Assembly: GCA_016715405.1 (NCBI GenBank)
Contig: JADKAE010000020.1
Location: 41,813-105,812 of the forward strand
From: Saprospiraceae bacterium
GTDB taxonomy: Bacteria; Bacteroidota; Bacteroidia; Chitinophagales; Saprospiraceae
Direction of reading: 5' to 3'
DNA: 64,000 nucleotides
Below the pieces are notes generated by a model that had not been told where the DNA came from, searched no databases, and saw only the letters and a list, made by a program, of their open reading frames with translations. The translations under genes and the position numbers were made by a program. Positions 12,301 to 23,510 of the stretch are shown one piece after another. Numbering within the stretch: position 1 is the stretch's first letter; each line of letters begins with the position of its first letter.

Positions 12301-13939
12301 TCAATCCCAGCGCGACGGAAATCTGCGATGGGGTGGACAACGACTGCGACGGTTTGACCGATGAAGGCGTGTTGCTCACATTTTATCTCGACGCCGATGG
12401 CGACGGGTATTATACGGGTAGTCCGGTAGTAGCTTGTTCTGCTCCCGGCCCCGGTTATGTACTTTCGGTCATCGGTGGCGGCGATTGCGACGACAGCGAC
12501 CCGCTGGAAAAACCGGGCCAAACCTGGTATGCCGATTTAGATAACGATGGCTATAGCAGCGGCGTTACCCGATCATGCCTGCGCCCCGCCGGTTACAAGG
12601 TAGCGGGCGAACTCACTCGACCAGCGGCGACTGCAACGACAATAACTTCAATATCAAACCCAGTGCGACGGAAGTTTGCGATGGGGTGGACAACGACTGC
12701 GACGGTTTGACCGACGAAGGCGTGTTGATCACCTACTATCGCGACCAGGACGGCGACGGCTTCGGCAATCCGTCGAATACGACGCAAGCTTGCAGCCTGC
12801 CGGGCGGTTACGTGACCAACAACCAGGACTGCAATGACAACAACCCGCTGGAAAAACCGGGCCAGACCTGGTACGCCGACCTGGATAACGACGGCTACAG
12901 CAGCGGCGTTTTCCTGGTGACCTGCTTGCGACCTGTGGGCTATAAGGTAGCGGCCGAGCTCACCTCGACAATGGGCGATTGCAACGACAACAACGCGGCC
13001 ATCAAACCGGGCGCTGCAGAAATCTGCGACGGCATCGACAACAACTGCAACGGCCAAACGGACGAACCTGTAGCCATCAGCTCACCCTGGTCGAGCGCTA
13101 ACGTAGGAAGCGGCGCCAACGGCGGCGCTAGCCAGTCTTGTTCGCAGGGCAACCAGACCACCTTCAATGTGAGCTCACAAGGCTATTCCACGCCTACCGG
13201 CGACGTGACCCACACCGTCTTCCAGCAGCTCTGCGGCGACGCCTCCATCACGGTGCGCGTAGCTGCCTTAAGCAGTGGCGGATGGGCAGGTATCACCATG
13301 CGCGAAAGCCTCGCCGGCGGATCGCGAATGGTAGCGCTAAAAACACAGTTGGCCAACACCGGCATCCGCGAAGCGCGTAGCGCCACCAACGGACCCAAGC
13401 AGACGCAGATATTCCCGGCTACTTTGCTTCACGAATGGCTGCGCATCACCCGCAGCGGCAACACCTTCCAGTACTTCATCTCGCCCGACGGTACCAACTG
13501 GCAGCTGGTGGGTGTGGTGAATATCGCTATGGGCTCTTGTCTATACGTGGGCATGTTTGCGGAAAGTATCAACGTCAACACCACTACGGTTGCTTCGTTT
13601 ACCAATGTAAGCATCAGCGGCGGCGTATTACCCTTAACGGGCAATTCCGACAACGGGCTCGAAGACCAGTTCATCACCAGGCAGCGCGACTTCAGCTTGT
13701 ATCCGAACCCCAGCAGCGGCGAAGTAAACGTCGACCTGAAAGAATACCTGGGCAGCGAGGTGCGCATTGAGGTCTACAGCCTGCTCGGTCAGCTGGTATA
13801 CTTTGTGGAAATCGACGAGGTACAAACAGCGGTAACCAAACTGGACTTGTCCGTTTACCAAAACGGCGCGTATCTCATTCGCGTACACACAGATGGACAA
13901 CCTGATACGACGAAGTGGGTAAAACTGCTGATGCCGTAA
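6374..13939 (+). CDS. Giant T9SS-secreted protein: beta-helix, P-domain, MopE repeats, DUF1349-like, sorting domain
   Basis: One gene of about 2,520 codons read through two frameshifts. A signal peptide (LSSLVVQAQ cleavage region) is followed by right-handed beta-helix repeats (about 7000-8350) closed by a DIGADEF anchor-type motif (~8396-8460). Ig/PKD-like domains come next, then a proprotein-convertase-type P-domain (~9140-9570) and about ten MopE-type putative metal-binding repeats ([16 protein letters not shown]; ~9995-13070). A beta-sandwich module (GGWAGITMRES; WLRITRSGNTF) and a type A sorting domain (FSLYPNPSSGEVNVDL) end the protein. The frame breaks near 9147 (+1) and near 12616 (-1, CACTCGACC where a sister repeat has CACCTCGACC). 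A surface or secreted adhesin or matrix protein is likely; the ligand is unknown. Confidence 0.85.
11607..12734 (+). repeat. 564-bp tandem duplication inside MopE region
   Basis: The segment beginning ACCTATTATCTCGA at 11607 recurs at 12171 with very few differences, a period of 564 bp (188 residues). The next expected start is 12735; the related ACCTACTATC is at 12731. The 4-bp shortfall is explained by a 3-bp loss near 12570 and the 1-bp loss near 12616. Confidence 0.9.
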
Positions 13940-13974
13940 GTAGAAAGATAATTATTATTAGACGAATGTAAAAC

Positions 13975-14011
13975 GAGGGCCTTGCAGTGTAAGCTGCAGG
14001 GCTCTTTTTTT
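13975..14011 (+). terminator. Rho-independent terminator
   Basis: A stem pairing GCCTTGCAG with CTGCAGGGC is followed by seven T residues, 36 bp after the stop codon of the giant beta-helix gene. Nearly the same terminator follows the next gene. Confidence 0.85.
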
Positions 14012-14140
14012 AGAATACATACAAACCTCAAGTGATGTAAGTCATTGCTGAAATGTATTTTTTTATAGAAATTACTTCAAACTTGACAGCGATTGTACCC
14101 ATTGGTTCATGATGCAATATTAATTCCAAAATTCACGGTC

Positions 14141-17100
14141 ATGAACAAAGTACTATTCCTGTTATGCAGTATATTCCTTGTACAGCCCAATGCAGAGGGG
14201 GGCTCCCGGTGGTATGTCAGGGAAGATTCTGCCGCCATAAACGACGGCATTTACAGAATTAATGTTTACAGCGAAATACAACTGGCACCTGTGACGCTGG
14301 AAAAGGGTGGGTTAGACAGGTCATTATATGGGGAGCTACCTGTTGCGGCGTGTAAGAACCTGACCATCTCACTTGGCCCCAAAGGAGAGGTCGCGATCAC
14401 ACCTGCTGATATAGACAACGGTAGTAGTGCCGGATGTGGGTTGAGCAGTATCGTTGTGTCACCCAATAAGTTTGATTGCAGCCATATCGGCACACCTCAA
14501 ATAGTGACCCTTACTGTTACGGATTACAATGGGCAGAGCAGCACCTGTGAGTCCACAGTAACGGTTGTTGACAATACACCTCCCGTTATAACAGGCCCTG
14601 GCATTATGACCATAGCGGCCGCACCCGGTGAAGATTTTGCCATTGCGAGGTGGACCCCGCCTACCGCCTTCGATAACTGTGGCACACCTGTCATTGTGCA
14701 AACGACCGGGCCGGCCAACGGTTCTTCGATCCCCGTTGGTACTACTTTTTATTGCATTTTGCGGGCGACCGACGCCGCAGGCAATGTGGCTTACGATTTC
14801 TTTACTGTGACGGCAGAATCAAGACATTATAAACCATATGATATACTCTTCCCACCTGGTTTCGAGTATAATGGTGAGGAATACTATGAAGAACCTTACT
14901 TCATCTCATATCCGAGTAATATCACTGTGCCTGCCTTGATCGGGACAGACTACGCTATTGTGAACTGGCCGCTGCCAACAGCCACTTTTATTAGATCATC
15001 CGCAGTGACCACCCAGATTCAAGGTCCACCGAGCGGTTCCGCTTTCCCGGTAGGCACTACCTTAATACAGTACTTGGCGGAATCCCCGGGATATACTAAT
15101 ACAACCGCGATCTGCGCTTTCACTATAACTGTAACCAATGGAGAAAATCCGGTTTTTACTTTTTGCCCCAGCGGCATTATAGTTCGTCCTACTGAGCCTG
15201 GAACCGCTTCAGCCGTTGTCAATTGGCCAACCCCTGTGGCTGTGGATGACGATGGCCCGCTTAGTGTAGTACAAACCACGGGGCCTACGAACAATTCAAT
15301 CTTACCTATAATAGATTTCCCCCTCCCGATTCATGTCACATACACGGCAACTGATGCCTCCGGGAATAAGGCAACCTGCTATTTTGAGGTAAAGGCGGTG
15401 GACGCAGAAAAACCCGTTTTTAATACTTGTCCTTCCGATACAATAGTTTATCTCCTCAATCCTTCAGCTACCGAAACTGTAGTGAGCTGGCCCACTGTAA
15501 CGGCTACTGATAACTGCAGCGTACCCCGTGTGATACAAATCATGGGACCAGCAAGCGGCTCTACCTTAAACGTAGGGAACGCCTACTTAGTACAATATGA
15601 AGCTACTGACAAAGCAGGTAATCTGGCAACTTGCGAATTTAGGATAGACTTGACAAAAATTGGAAATCCTGTTTTCTATCAATGCCCCGATAATATTACT
15701 ATAGTGACGCCGGTAAATTCGTGCAGTACACCTGTTTCGTGGCCTCCAGTTACAGCAGGTGATGGCGATGGCCCAACCACTGTAGAACAAATAAGCGGAT
15801 TAACTAATGGCTCAGAATTTCCAATCGGTAACACCTTCGTTTCCTTCCGGGCTACCGATCCCCTCGGAAACTATAGGGACTGTAGTTTTATGGTGACTGT
15901 ACAGGACCTACAACCACCCGTCAGAAACCCGGCCGACTTCAATGTCACACTGGCTTCCGCACCCGATTCATGTTCTACCTATTTCATATCACCATTTACG
16001 CACATGTGGTTTGACGACAACTGCGTGTCTTCTGGTCCCGGAACTTATGTGACAACGGGGTTGGGTTACGGTCAGTTTCCTTACTTTCCTGTAGGCGTAA
16101 CTCCCGCTCTCTTCCGGTTTTCAGACCTTTCACTGAATATCAACGACATTTTATTTTTGATTACGGTGAAAGACACCACTTCTCCCGAATTTTCTTCCTG
16201 CCCCGGGAACCTGGCAGTATCCGCTGCTCTCGGAGAATGTAGCGCGATAGTCGAGTGGTCCGACCCTATAGCTATTGACAACTGTAGTCAGTCCATTGTG
16301 AGACAAACGCACGGGCCGACTCCCGGCTCCACTTTTTCGATAGGTACAACGCATGTGGTTTATAAAGCAATAGACGCTTCGACTAACGAGGCAACCTGCT
16401 ATTTTACCGTCACGGTCAACGACAACGAGCCGCCCGCCGCTGTTTGCGCCGATCAGACACTTACGTTCAACGGCGAATCCAGTTTTAGCTTGGATGTGGG
16501 CGATCTGGTAGTAGTCTCCGACAACTGCGGAATTCAAAGCATAGCCCTGTCAACAGCCCAGGTCACTCCCGGCCAAATCGGCCAAATCATACCGGTGACG
16601 GTCACGGTGGAAGACACTCATTGTAATATCTCAACTTGTACCAGCTATATTACAGTTAAAGGTTTACCCGGTGGCTGGAGTCAAAACCCCGACGGCATAG
16701 GTTGTCCCGGCGGTAATAGCGTCGAATATTACCCGGCAAATGGAGAATGGACAATTACCAGTAACAACTGCTTCAATGACGGAAACTTCAGTTCAGACTG
16801 CATGGCCTTCGTCCAACATACGCTTTGCGGTGACGGCAGCATTACCGCAAAGGTGAAAAATATCAGCGGGGCGCTAGGTTGGGCTGGCGTTGTCATGCGC
16901 GAGACCAATGCTCCCGGCGCCAAGAAGGCCCATTTGATGTCCAATTTGTCAAGCTTTTAACCGTCGGGAATTTCGCTTGGTCACTAACGGGCAAGCCTAT
17001 CCGCAACAGTTTTCTAGTCTGAACCGCTACTGGCTTCGCATTACGCGCGTGGGAGATCAATTCAGTATGTACGTTTCTTCAGAAGGCCAAACGTGGTATG

Positions 17101-17560
17101 TGGTTGGCGCACAAAGTATTCCGATGGACAATTGTATTCAAATCGGAATGGCGGTAACCAATAATACGCCCAATACTGTTGTAACGGCAACGTTTACCCA
17201 TGTCAGCATAAACGGCAGTGGCAAGCATTGGCGGATTCGCCTGACATCGCCTTTCGTAGAGAATTCACTCAGAGAAAATTCATGAATTTTCTTACGTGAA
17301 TTTCTCTACGAACACGGGTGTATCCCAGCCCCACCACCGGAGAGGTCAATATCGATATGGAGGACTACCTGGGCCGTGCCGTACGCATAGAAGTATATAG
17401 CCTGCTCGGTCAGCTGGTATACTTTGTGGAAATCGACGAGGTACAAACCGCGGTAACCAAACTGGACCTATCGGTTTACCAAAACGGCACGTATCTCATT
17501 CGCGTACACACGGATGGAGAACCCGATACGACGAAGTGGGTAAAACTGCTGATGCCGTAA
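14141..17560 (+). CDS. T9SS-secreted HYR-repeat protein, frameshifted
   Basis: Start chosen at ATG 14141 because it begins a clean signal peptide (MNKVLFLLCSIFLVQPNAEG); the in-frame upstream codon at 14093 would bury it. The body is a series of about seven HYR/Ig-like domains with the recurrent pattern ATDxxGNxATCxFxVxV (e.g. VTATDNCSVP). Then comes the module of subtype GWSQNPxG...CGDGSITAKV...GWAGVVMRETN, followed by WLRITRVGDQFSMYVS and a sorting domain (GEVNIDMEDYLG). The frame breaks near 16957 (one extra T in AGCTTTTAAC) and again around the hairpin at 17255-17310 just before the sorting domain. The last ~170 bp and the terminator are almost the same as those of the preceding gene, so the two ends derive from a duplication or conversion. 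Confidence 0.8.
17255..17310 (+). repeat. Hairpin at module/sorting-domain junction
   Basis: CGTAGAGAATTCAC at 17255-17268 pairs with GTGAATTTCTCTACG at 17296-17310, and the centre 17273-17292 is itself a perfect 20-bp palindrome. It sits in the linker before the sorting domain, where the frame is lost. Confidence 0.8.
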
Positions 17561-17594
17561 GCGGAAAGAGATTAGTAATAGAAGAATAAACATA

Positions 17595-17630
17595 AAAGGC
17601 CTTGCAGCGATGCTGCAGGGCTTTTTTTTA
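17595..17630 (+). terminator. Rho-independent terminator
   Basis: GCCTTGCAG and CTGCAGGGC form the stem with a GATG-type loop, followed by eight T residues, about 35 bp after the HYR-protein stop. Confidence 0.85.
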
Positions 17631-17742
17631 ATAAAAAATACATCTCGCCTGTAATTATCCCCCTTGTTGCGGCATTCACCATCATCGACAGCACATGATG
17701 TGCAAATGCTTATTAATTATCATGAATTAACTTCAAAACACG

Positions 17743-20598
17743 ATGAGAAAGCTATTTCTACTCTCGCTCTGCGTATGCATGGCCTTTTCCTTCCTGCAGG
17801 CGCAGGAAAAATTTGAGATCAGAAACCCGGAAATTATCCAGGGTGTATTCCACGGAGAAACCGTTGCGTTGAAAGATTTCAGACCCGACCCCAACTTCCC
17901 GAACGAAATTACTAAGGGAGAAAATTGGGCTATAGCCCCAAAAAGACTGGCCGCCACACGACAAAGTGAATCCGCGGGCACTTCCCCAGGCGCCGACCCC
18001 GCCTGGCAAAAAGCCTACGCCGCCGGTGGGGCGCAAAAAGCGCTCAACCAAAGTTTTGACGGCCAGGGTTATACCTTCGTCAACCCCTCCGATCCCACGC
18101 TCGACGTAGGTCCCAACCACGTCATCCAAATGATCAATGGCGGTTCGGGCGCACGCTTCCAGGTGTACGACAAAACGGGCGCCACGCTTGCCGGGCCTAT
18201 TCAATTCGATGCCTTTTTCGGTTTTCCCGGTGGCAAAGGCGACCCTATCGTTCTATACGACGAATTGGCCGACCGTTGGTTGATAAGTGAATTTACCGAT
18301 CCCCTTGTCGGCAATATGTTCCTGATAGCCGTAAGCACAACGCCCGACCCGCTGGGCACCTGGTTTACTTATACGTTTACGGCGCCCCAGTTTCCCGATT
18401 ATCCCAAGTATTCGGTATGGCCGCAGGGTTATTTTATTACTACCAATGAAAGCTCTCCGGCCATTTATGCCCTCGACCGCAACCAGATGCTGGCGGGAGG
18501 TCCGGCTACCATGCAGCGTTTTGTGACGCCCAGCTACCCCACCATCGGTTTTCAGGCTACCACGCCGGTAAACTTCAAAGGTGCGGCCCTGCCGCCCGCC
18601 GGATCGCCCGCCATGTTTATGCGCATGGCCGACGACGCCTGGTCGGCAGCCATCCCCGCCGACCGCCTGGAAATTTATGAGCTGACGGTAGACTTTGCCG
18701 TGCCGGCCAATTCGGTGTTCACAGGCCCCACGTTTTTACCTACGGCGCCTTTTGATACCGAACTAAACGGGTATACTGCCTTTTCCGCCTTCCCCCAGCC
18801 GGGCAGCGCCATTATGCTCGATCCGCTTCGCGAAGTGCTCATGTATCAGGTACAATACCGCAATTTCGGCACCCACGAATCTATGGTTTGCAACCACGTG
18901 ACAGACGTAGACGGCGCCGACCGCGGCGGTATTCGCTGGTATGAACTGCGTCGCACCGGCGCGGGCCCCTGGACGATCTTCCAGCAGGGCACCTATTCGC
19001 CCGACACCGACAGCCGCTGGATGGGGGCTATTTCTATCAACGCCGACGGCGATATCGGACTGATGTACAATATCAGCTCTACCACCACCTTCCCCGGCAT
19101 TCGCTACACGGGTCGCCGGGTATGCGACGCACCGGGTGTGATGACCGAACCCGAAACCGTCATATCAACCGGCGCCGCCGCCAACGGCAGCAACCGCTAT
19201 GGCGACTACAACGCGTTGAGCGTGGATCCGACCGACGGCAGAACTTTCTGGGGTACCGCGCAATTCAACCCTGCTTCGCAGTGGAGTACGAGCATAGCCT
19301 CCTTTACCATTACGCCGTGTTGCGACCTGAAACTCATCGGCATATCCACCACCGACGAAATTTGCCCTGACGCCGAAGACGGTACGATCACGATTACCGC
19401 TGCAACTTCCGCCGGTCCGATTACGTATAGCATCTCAGGTCCAGTTAGCCAAAGCAACGGCGCCGGTGTATTTACCGGCTTGCCCAGCGGCAATTACAGC
19501 ATCACCGTAACCGATACCGGCGTAGCAGGCTGCGAAGCCACTGATGCGGCTGTAATCAACCCGGGAGTAGACGTTACGCCGCCGGTACTTGTGTGCCCGG
19601 CAGACATCACCGTGCCTTGCGACAAACTCGACCAGCTGGCTGCCACCGGTGAGGCTATCGCTACCGACAACTGCGACCCCGCACCGGTAGTGACTTTTGA
19701 AGACCTGATCCTTTCGGGCGACTGCGAATGGGAGTGTACCATCCAAAGAACCTGGACGGCTACCGATAAATATGCCAATTCCAGCACTTGCGTGCAAACT
19801 ATAGTGAGTTCCGCTCAGCCCCTCATAGAAACCGCGCTTGCAAGTCCGATGATTGTAGGCCGCTCCTTCCACACCGTCAGGCTCGACGTGGCTGATGCAG
19901 CGTGCATCATTGATTGGATGCCGGCATCGGGTACCATTGCGACATCGCTCGAACGCGACAAAGCGCTGGTCGGCGCCGATTGCCTGCCCGGTGATAATGC
20001 GCTGGACATCAATGGCAAGATCGTCAACCCGCTCTTTGCACAAGGACTCGAACTCGCCCTTAAAGTGCGCCTGAACCCTGACTTTGGCAACACGCTTTTG
20101 TCGGAAACGGGTTGTACCTTCCACGACGTATTATTCCAATACATGAACACCAATCCGACTATAAACAGCTTGTTGGAGCTCACCAACCTGGGTTTGGGTA
20201 ACATCATCGGGCCGCCGCACCTGGAATACCTGCTGGAGGCGGTAACCTGCCTGAATGATTTGTTCCAGATATGCGATTCGGTAAACGGCAGTTTCTCATT
20301 GAGTATGCCCCTCGCCCCCTCACCCCCTCACCCCCTCGCCCCCTCTCCTAAAGTCAGGGTATTTCCCAATCCGACCACCGGCCAGGTGAATGTGGACTTG
20401 TCGGGCTATGCCGGCAAACCCGTACGAATGGAGATCTACAATATGCAGGGTGTATTGATGTACCAGGTGGCTCTTGATGAAGCGCAGCAAATCGCAGGCA
20501 TAGACCTGTCGGCTCACCCGGAAGGCTTGTACCTCCTGCGCCTGAAATCGGATGGGTTCCCCGATGTGGCCAGGCGTATCGTATACAGCGGCAGGTAA
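17743..20598 (+). CDS. T9SS-secreted protein with SprB-like repeat
   Basis: Intact, 951 residues. The signal peptide ends near SFLQAQ. Residues ~115-530 form one large domain (DPTLDVGPNHVIQMINGG; WPQGYFITTNESSPAIYAL) seen in hypothetical secreted Bacteroidota proteins, plausibly a beta-propeller. A SprB-type repeat (DGTITITAATSAGPITYSI) follows at ~545-605, then an HYR-like domain (PPVLVCPADITVPCDK) at ~608-690. A region without recognised motifs leads to a proline-rich linker (LAPSPPHPLAPSP) coded by an octamer repeat, then the sorting domain (VFPNPTTGQVNVDL). It lacks the GWAGIQMRE module shared by most neighbours, so it is an outgroup in the cluster. Function unknown; surface location is well supported. 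Confidence 0.85.
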   Translation: MRKLFLLSLCVCMAFSFLQAQEKFEIRNPEIIQGVFHGETVALKDFRPDPNFPNEITKGENWAIAPKRLAATRQSESAGTSPGADPAWQKAYAAGGAQKALNQSFDGQGYTFVNPSDPTLDVGPNHVIQMINGGSGARFQVYDKTGATLAGPIQFDAFFGFPGGKGDPIVLYDELADRWLISEFTDPLVGNMFLIAVSTTPDPLGTWFTYTFTAPQFPDYPKYSVWPQGYFITTNESSPAIYALDRNQMLAGGPATMQRFVTPSYPTIGFQATTPVNFKGAALPPAGSPAMFMRMADDAWSAAIPADRLEIYELTVDFAVPANSVFTGPTFLPTAPFDTELNGYTAFSAFPQPGSAIMLDPLREVLMYQVQYRNFGTHESMVCNHVTDVDGADRGGIRWYELRRTGAGPWTIFQQGTYSPDTDSRWMGAISINADGDIGLMYNISSTTTFPGIRYTGRRVCDAPGVMTEPETVISTGAAANGSNRYGDYNALSVDPTDGRTFWGTAQFNPASQWSTSIASFTITPCCDLKLIGISTTDEICPDAEDGTITITAATSAGPITYSISGPVSQSNGAGVFTGLPSGNYSITVTDTGVAGCEATDAAVINPGVDVTPPVLVCPADITVPCDKLDQLAATGEAIATDNCDPAPVVTFEDLILSGDCEWECTIQRTWTATDKYANSSTCVQTIVSSAQPLIETALASPMIVGRSFHTVRLDVADAACIIDWMPASGTIATSLERDKALVGADCLPGDNALDINGKIVNPLFAQGLELALKVRLNPDFGNTLLSETGCTFHDVLFQYMNTNPTINSLLELTNLGLGNIIGPPHLEYLLEAVTCLNDLFQICDSVNGSFSLSMPLAPSPPHPLAPSPKVRVFPNPTTGQVNVDLSGYAGKPVRMEIYNMQGVLMYQVALDEAQQIAGIDLSAHPEGLYLLRLKSDGFPDVARRIVYSGR
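20311..20346 (+). repeat. Coding octamer repeat
   Basis: Four and a half units of CTCGCCCC/CTCACCCC within the linker before the sorting domain of the SprB-type gene. Because 8 is not a multiple of 3, a change of one unit would uncouple the sorting domain from the reading frame. Confidence 0.85.
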
Positions 20599-20621
20599 TT
20601 TGCCGTAAGGCTACTAAATCA

Positions 20622-20650
20622 GAAAGCCGGGGCATTTGCTCCGGCTTTTT
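20622..20650 (+). terminator. Rho-independent terminator
   Basis: AAGCCGG pairs with CCGGCTT around a GGCATTTGCT loop and is followed by TTTTT, 25 bp after the stop. Confidence 0.8.
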
Positions 20651-20756
20651 GCTGTTTTGAAAGGATGTGTATTGCGCAATAAATTTTAACAATAAGTAAA
20701 AATAATTAAACACTACATTACGGGCAATTAAATCAACATCCAAATTTGGAACATCT

Positions 20757-23097
20757 ATGAGATTGACTACTACGCTGTTTAGCTCACTCGGGCTAAACCT
20801 AAGTTTTTGTGCATTTACCATTCATTTCACCCTGATTTTTGCTGCTGTTCTGCTTCCATAGCAAGCCATGGGCGCAAATTTCTATCCCAAATTCCAGTTT
20901 TACCCACACCGAGAATTTTAATACCCTCGCCTCGTCGGGCCTCACCAACACCGCCGTTCCCTCAGGCTGGGCTTTTGTCGAACAATCGAACTATTTCGGC
21001 GCCAATACGAGTTATCGGGCTGGTGACGGATCGACATTCGTTGACTATGATACCTATAGTTTTGGGGCCAATGCCAGTACGGAAAGAGCATTTGGCGCGA
21101 TAAAAAGCACAGGCGCCATGGATACTTTATGGACTACTATCGGCGTATGCTACACCAACAATACCGGTTTGGCCATTACTTCACTCACCGTCACTTATAC
21201 AGGAGAGACCTGGGCGGTGGGCGGTCGGAACCGGTCGGATGGCATACAGTTTCAATACAACCAGAATACCACAGGCATTACTGGTAGCGGTACCTGGATT
21301 CCCTTTACGGCCTTAGACTATTTTAACCCCGGTTTTTCTACAACTGGCGGCGGTTCTATGCGACATTCTGCTGTGCGATCAGCCACAATTACCGGGATGA
21401 ACATCCCGCCAGGAGCTACCTTTTGCTTTAGGTGGATAGATTTCGATGCCCCCAACATATTCACGGGTGCGCAGGAAGACGGTATCGGTATTGATGATTA
21501 TTCGTTGAGTAATGTCGTAGTTATTACTCCGATTACCCTCACTTGTGCAAATCAAATTACGCCTGTCAATTGTCCGGCTACCCCTATTTTTAACCCGCCA
21601 ACTGTCAGCGGTGGTTGCAGCACACCGTCGGTTACGTTCTCCGATTCTACGATGCCTGGTTGCTCCGCAGGTACATACAGCGTCACCCGCACCTGGACGG
21701 CCACCGACAACTGTGGCCAGTCTGTCTCATGCAGTCGCACGATCGTGGTGCAGGACGTCACGGCGCCGACGGTGACGGCGGGTACGATTGCGGCATGTTA
21801 TCCAACGGTAGCAGCAGCCGAAGCGGCAGCCATTGCCGCCACAACGGCTACCGACGGCTGCTCCGGCGTGGTAAAAACGGCATCAACCATGGGTACCTGC
21901 TCAGCAGTGATCACGGTTACGGGCGCCGACGGCTGCAACAACAGCGCCAGCGTGACCTATAATACGCGCATCGACAATACACCGCCTATGGTCGTCTGCA
22001 AAAACGCGACAGTAATCATTCAAAGCCAAGGCGGCTACACGCTCCAGGCTGGGGATGTGTTTAATGCAACGGCTTCGAGTGACAACTGCCCGGGTGCTTT
22101 GACCGTCACCAATATCTCGCCGGCTACGGTGAACTGTAGTCAGATCAATCAAACTATTCCGGTAACGGTAACCGTAAAAGACGTCTGTGGCAACACCGCT
22201 ACCTGTATAGGCCAGGTGACGGTTCAGCAAGGCACCGGTTTGCCGGCCGGCTGGACGGCTACCAACATCGGCGCCGCGGCACAGGGGACTTCCTCGTCTG
22301 ATCCGTGCGACGAAATGGCCGATTTCACACTGCAAGCCAACGGCTACACCACCAATACCACCGATGTGCAGCACGCCGTATACCAGAATTTGTGTGGCGA
22401 TTCGGAAATTACAGCCCATGTAGCCAGTCTGGCGCCCGGCGCCGGTTGGGCAGGCATTCAAATGCGGGAAACCACGGCGCAAGGCTCCAAGAAATTTACA
22501 CTCAAAACGCAGTTGAGTACTATTTTGAGGAAAGAAATAAGAACCGTTACTTCCGGTGTTGCCAACACACCGCAATCGTTCATTCCGCCAACCCATACCT
22601 GGCTGCGATTGACCAGAACAGGTAGCCTCTTTAACGCCTTCAGCTCGCCAGATGGAGTTACCTGGGCCTTCAGAGGCTCAGCAACGATTGTTATGAATTC
22701 CTGCATTCAAGTGGGTTTGTTTGTGGAAAGTTTCAACAACACCACTACCACTCAAGCCATGTTCGACCAGGTGTCGACATCGGGCGGTATTCATACCCTG
22801 GCTCAGGCGCCTTACAACCAAAGCTCGACTGAAGCCTGGGAAGATAACAGTATGACAATCTTTCCCAACCCCTCAAGCGGGATTGCACAAGTGACTTTTG
22901 GCCGCGAATTGGAACAACCTGCCGTGCTGGTCATCTACAACGTAGCCGGAGAGCAGGTATGGCAACAAAGCATAGGCGCTAATACCCAAAACGAACAAAT
23001 TGACCTGTCGACATTACCCAATGGCTTGTACTGGTTGCGCGCGCTGGCTGACGGTTCGGCAACGCCGATGGTGCAGCGCTTGGTTTTGCAACGATAA
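20757..23097 (+). CDS. T9SS-secreted HYR protein with DUF1349-like module
   Basis: The long frame opens only at a TTG (20839), which would give a signal peptide too short to work. Reading from ATG 20757 and removing one T from the T5 run at ~20838 gives a normal signal peptide ending KPWAQ, so I place the start at 20757. An N-terminal sandwich (NFNTLASSGLTNTAVPSGWA ... GIDDYSLSNV) spans ~residues 50-260. HYR-like domains include one AGTIAACYPTVAAAEAAA unit, the same unit repeated four times in the gene at 52685. The subtype-2 module (FTLQANGYTTNT, DVQHAVYQNLCGDSEI, GWAGIQMRETTAQGSKKF) and a sorting domain (MTIFPNPSSGIAQVTF) follow. Surface protein of unknown ligand. Confidence 0.8.
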
Positions 23098-23510
23098 TAA
23101 AAGAAAGAGCATAACAAATATTGCTTTCTGCGGCGGCCGGACATTGATCCGGTCGCCATTTTTTTGTTTAATAAGATCTGTCAGTTGGGGAAAACCGGTT
23201 GAAATCGCCCCACTTTAATAATCAATTGTAAAAATGGTACATATACAAACCATTTTGAAACAAGGAGAACCCCTTTTTGGTATAGTTAAAACATACCTTT
23301 GCAAATCAGCCTTACTGGAATACTCCCCCCTATTGCTTTGTTGGATCTGTTACTAATTTTTAACGTACTAATCATCCTGGTTTTTTTGATCGGCATGCTC
23401 TCGCCTTGAACGTGTGATAGGCGAATGGGCTTATCATTGCTTTTTCAAAACATGCCGGGCATAGTTTTAGATGTTCAATCAAATTTGTCGATTAGTTAAA
23501 ATCATTGACC
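23098..23510. other. Intergenic region, terminator and possible promoter
   Basis: A terminator (GGCGGCCGG/CCGGTCGCC, then T7) lies at 23132-23165. A TAnnTTTG-type box (TACCTTTG) is at 23294-23301, but no well-spaced -33 TTG accompanies it, so it is only a candidate. The rest shows no gene or RNA that I recognise. Confidence 0.5.
23132..23165 (+). terminator. Rho-independent terminator
   Basis: A 9-bp stem with one wobble pair, loop ACATTGAT, then ATTTTTTT, 35 bp after the stop of the HYR gene. Confidence 0.85.

Noticed and set aside
9995..13070. Role in copper methane-monooxygenase-type scavenging from the MopE label
   Set aside because: The motif is widespread in secreted repeat proteins. 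Only putative metal binding can be claimed.
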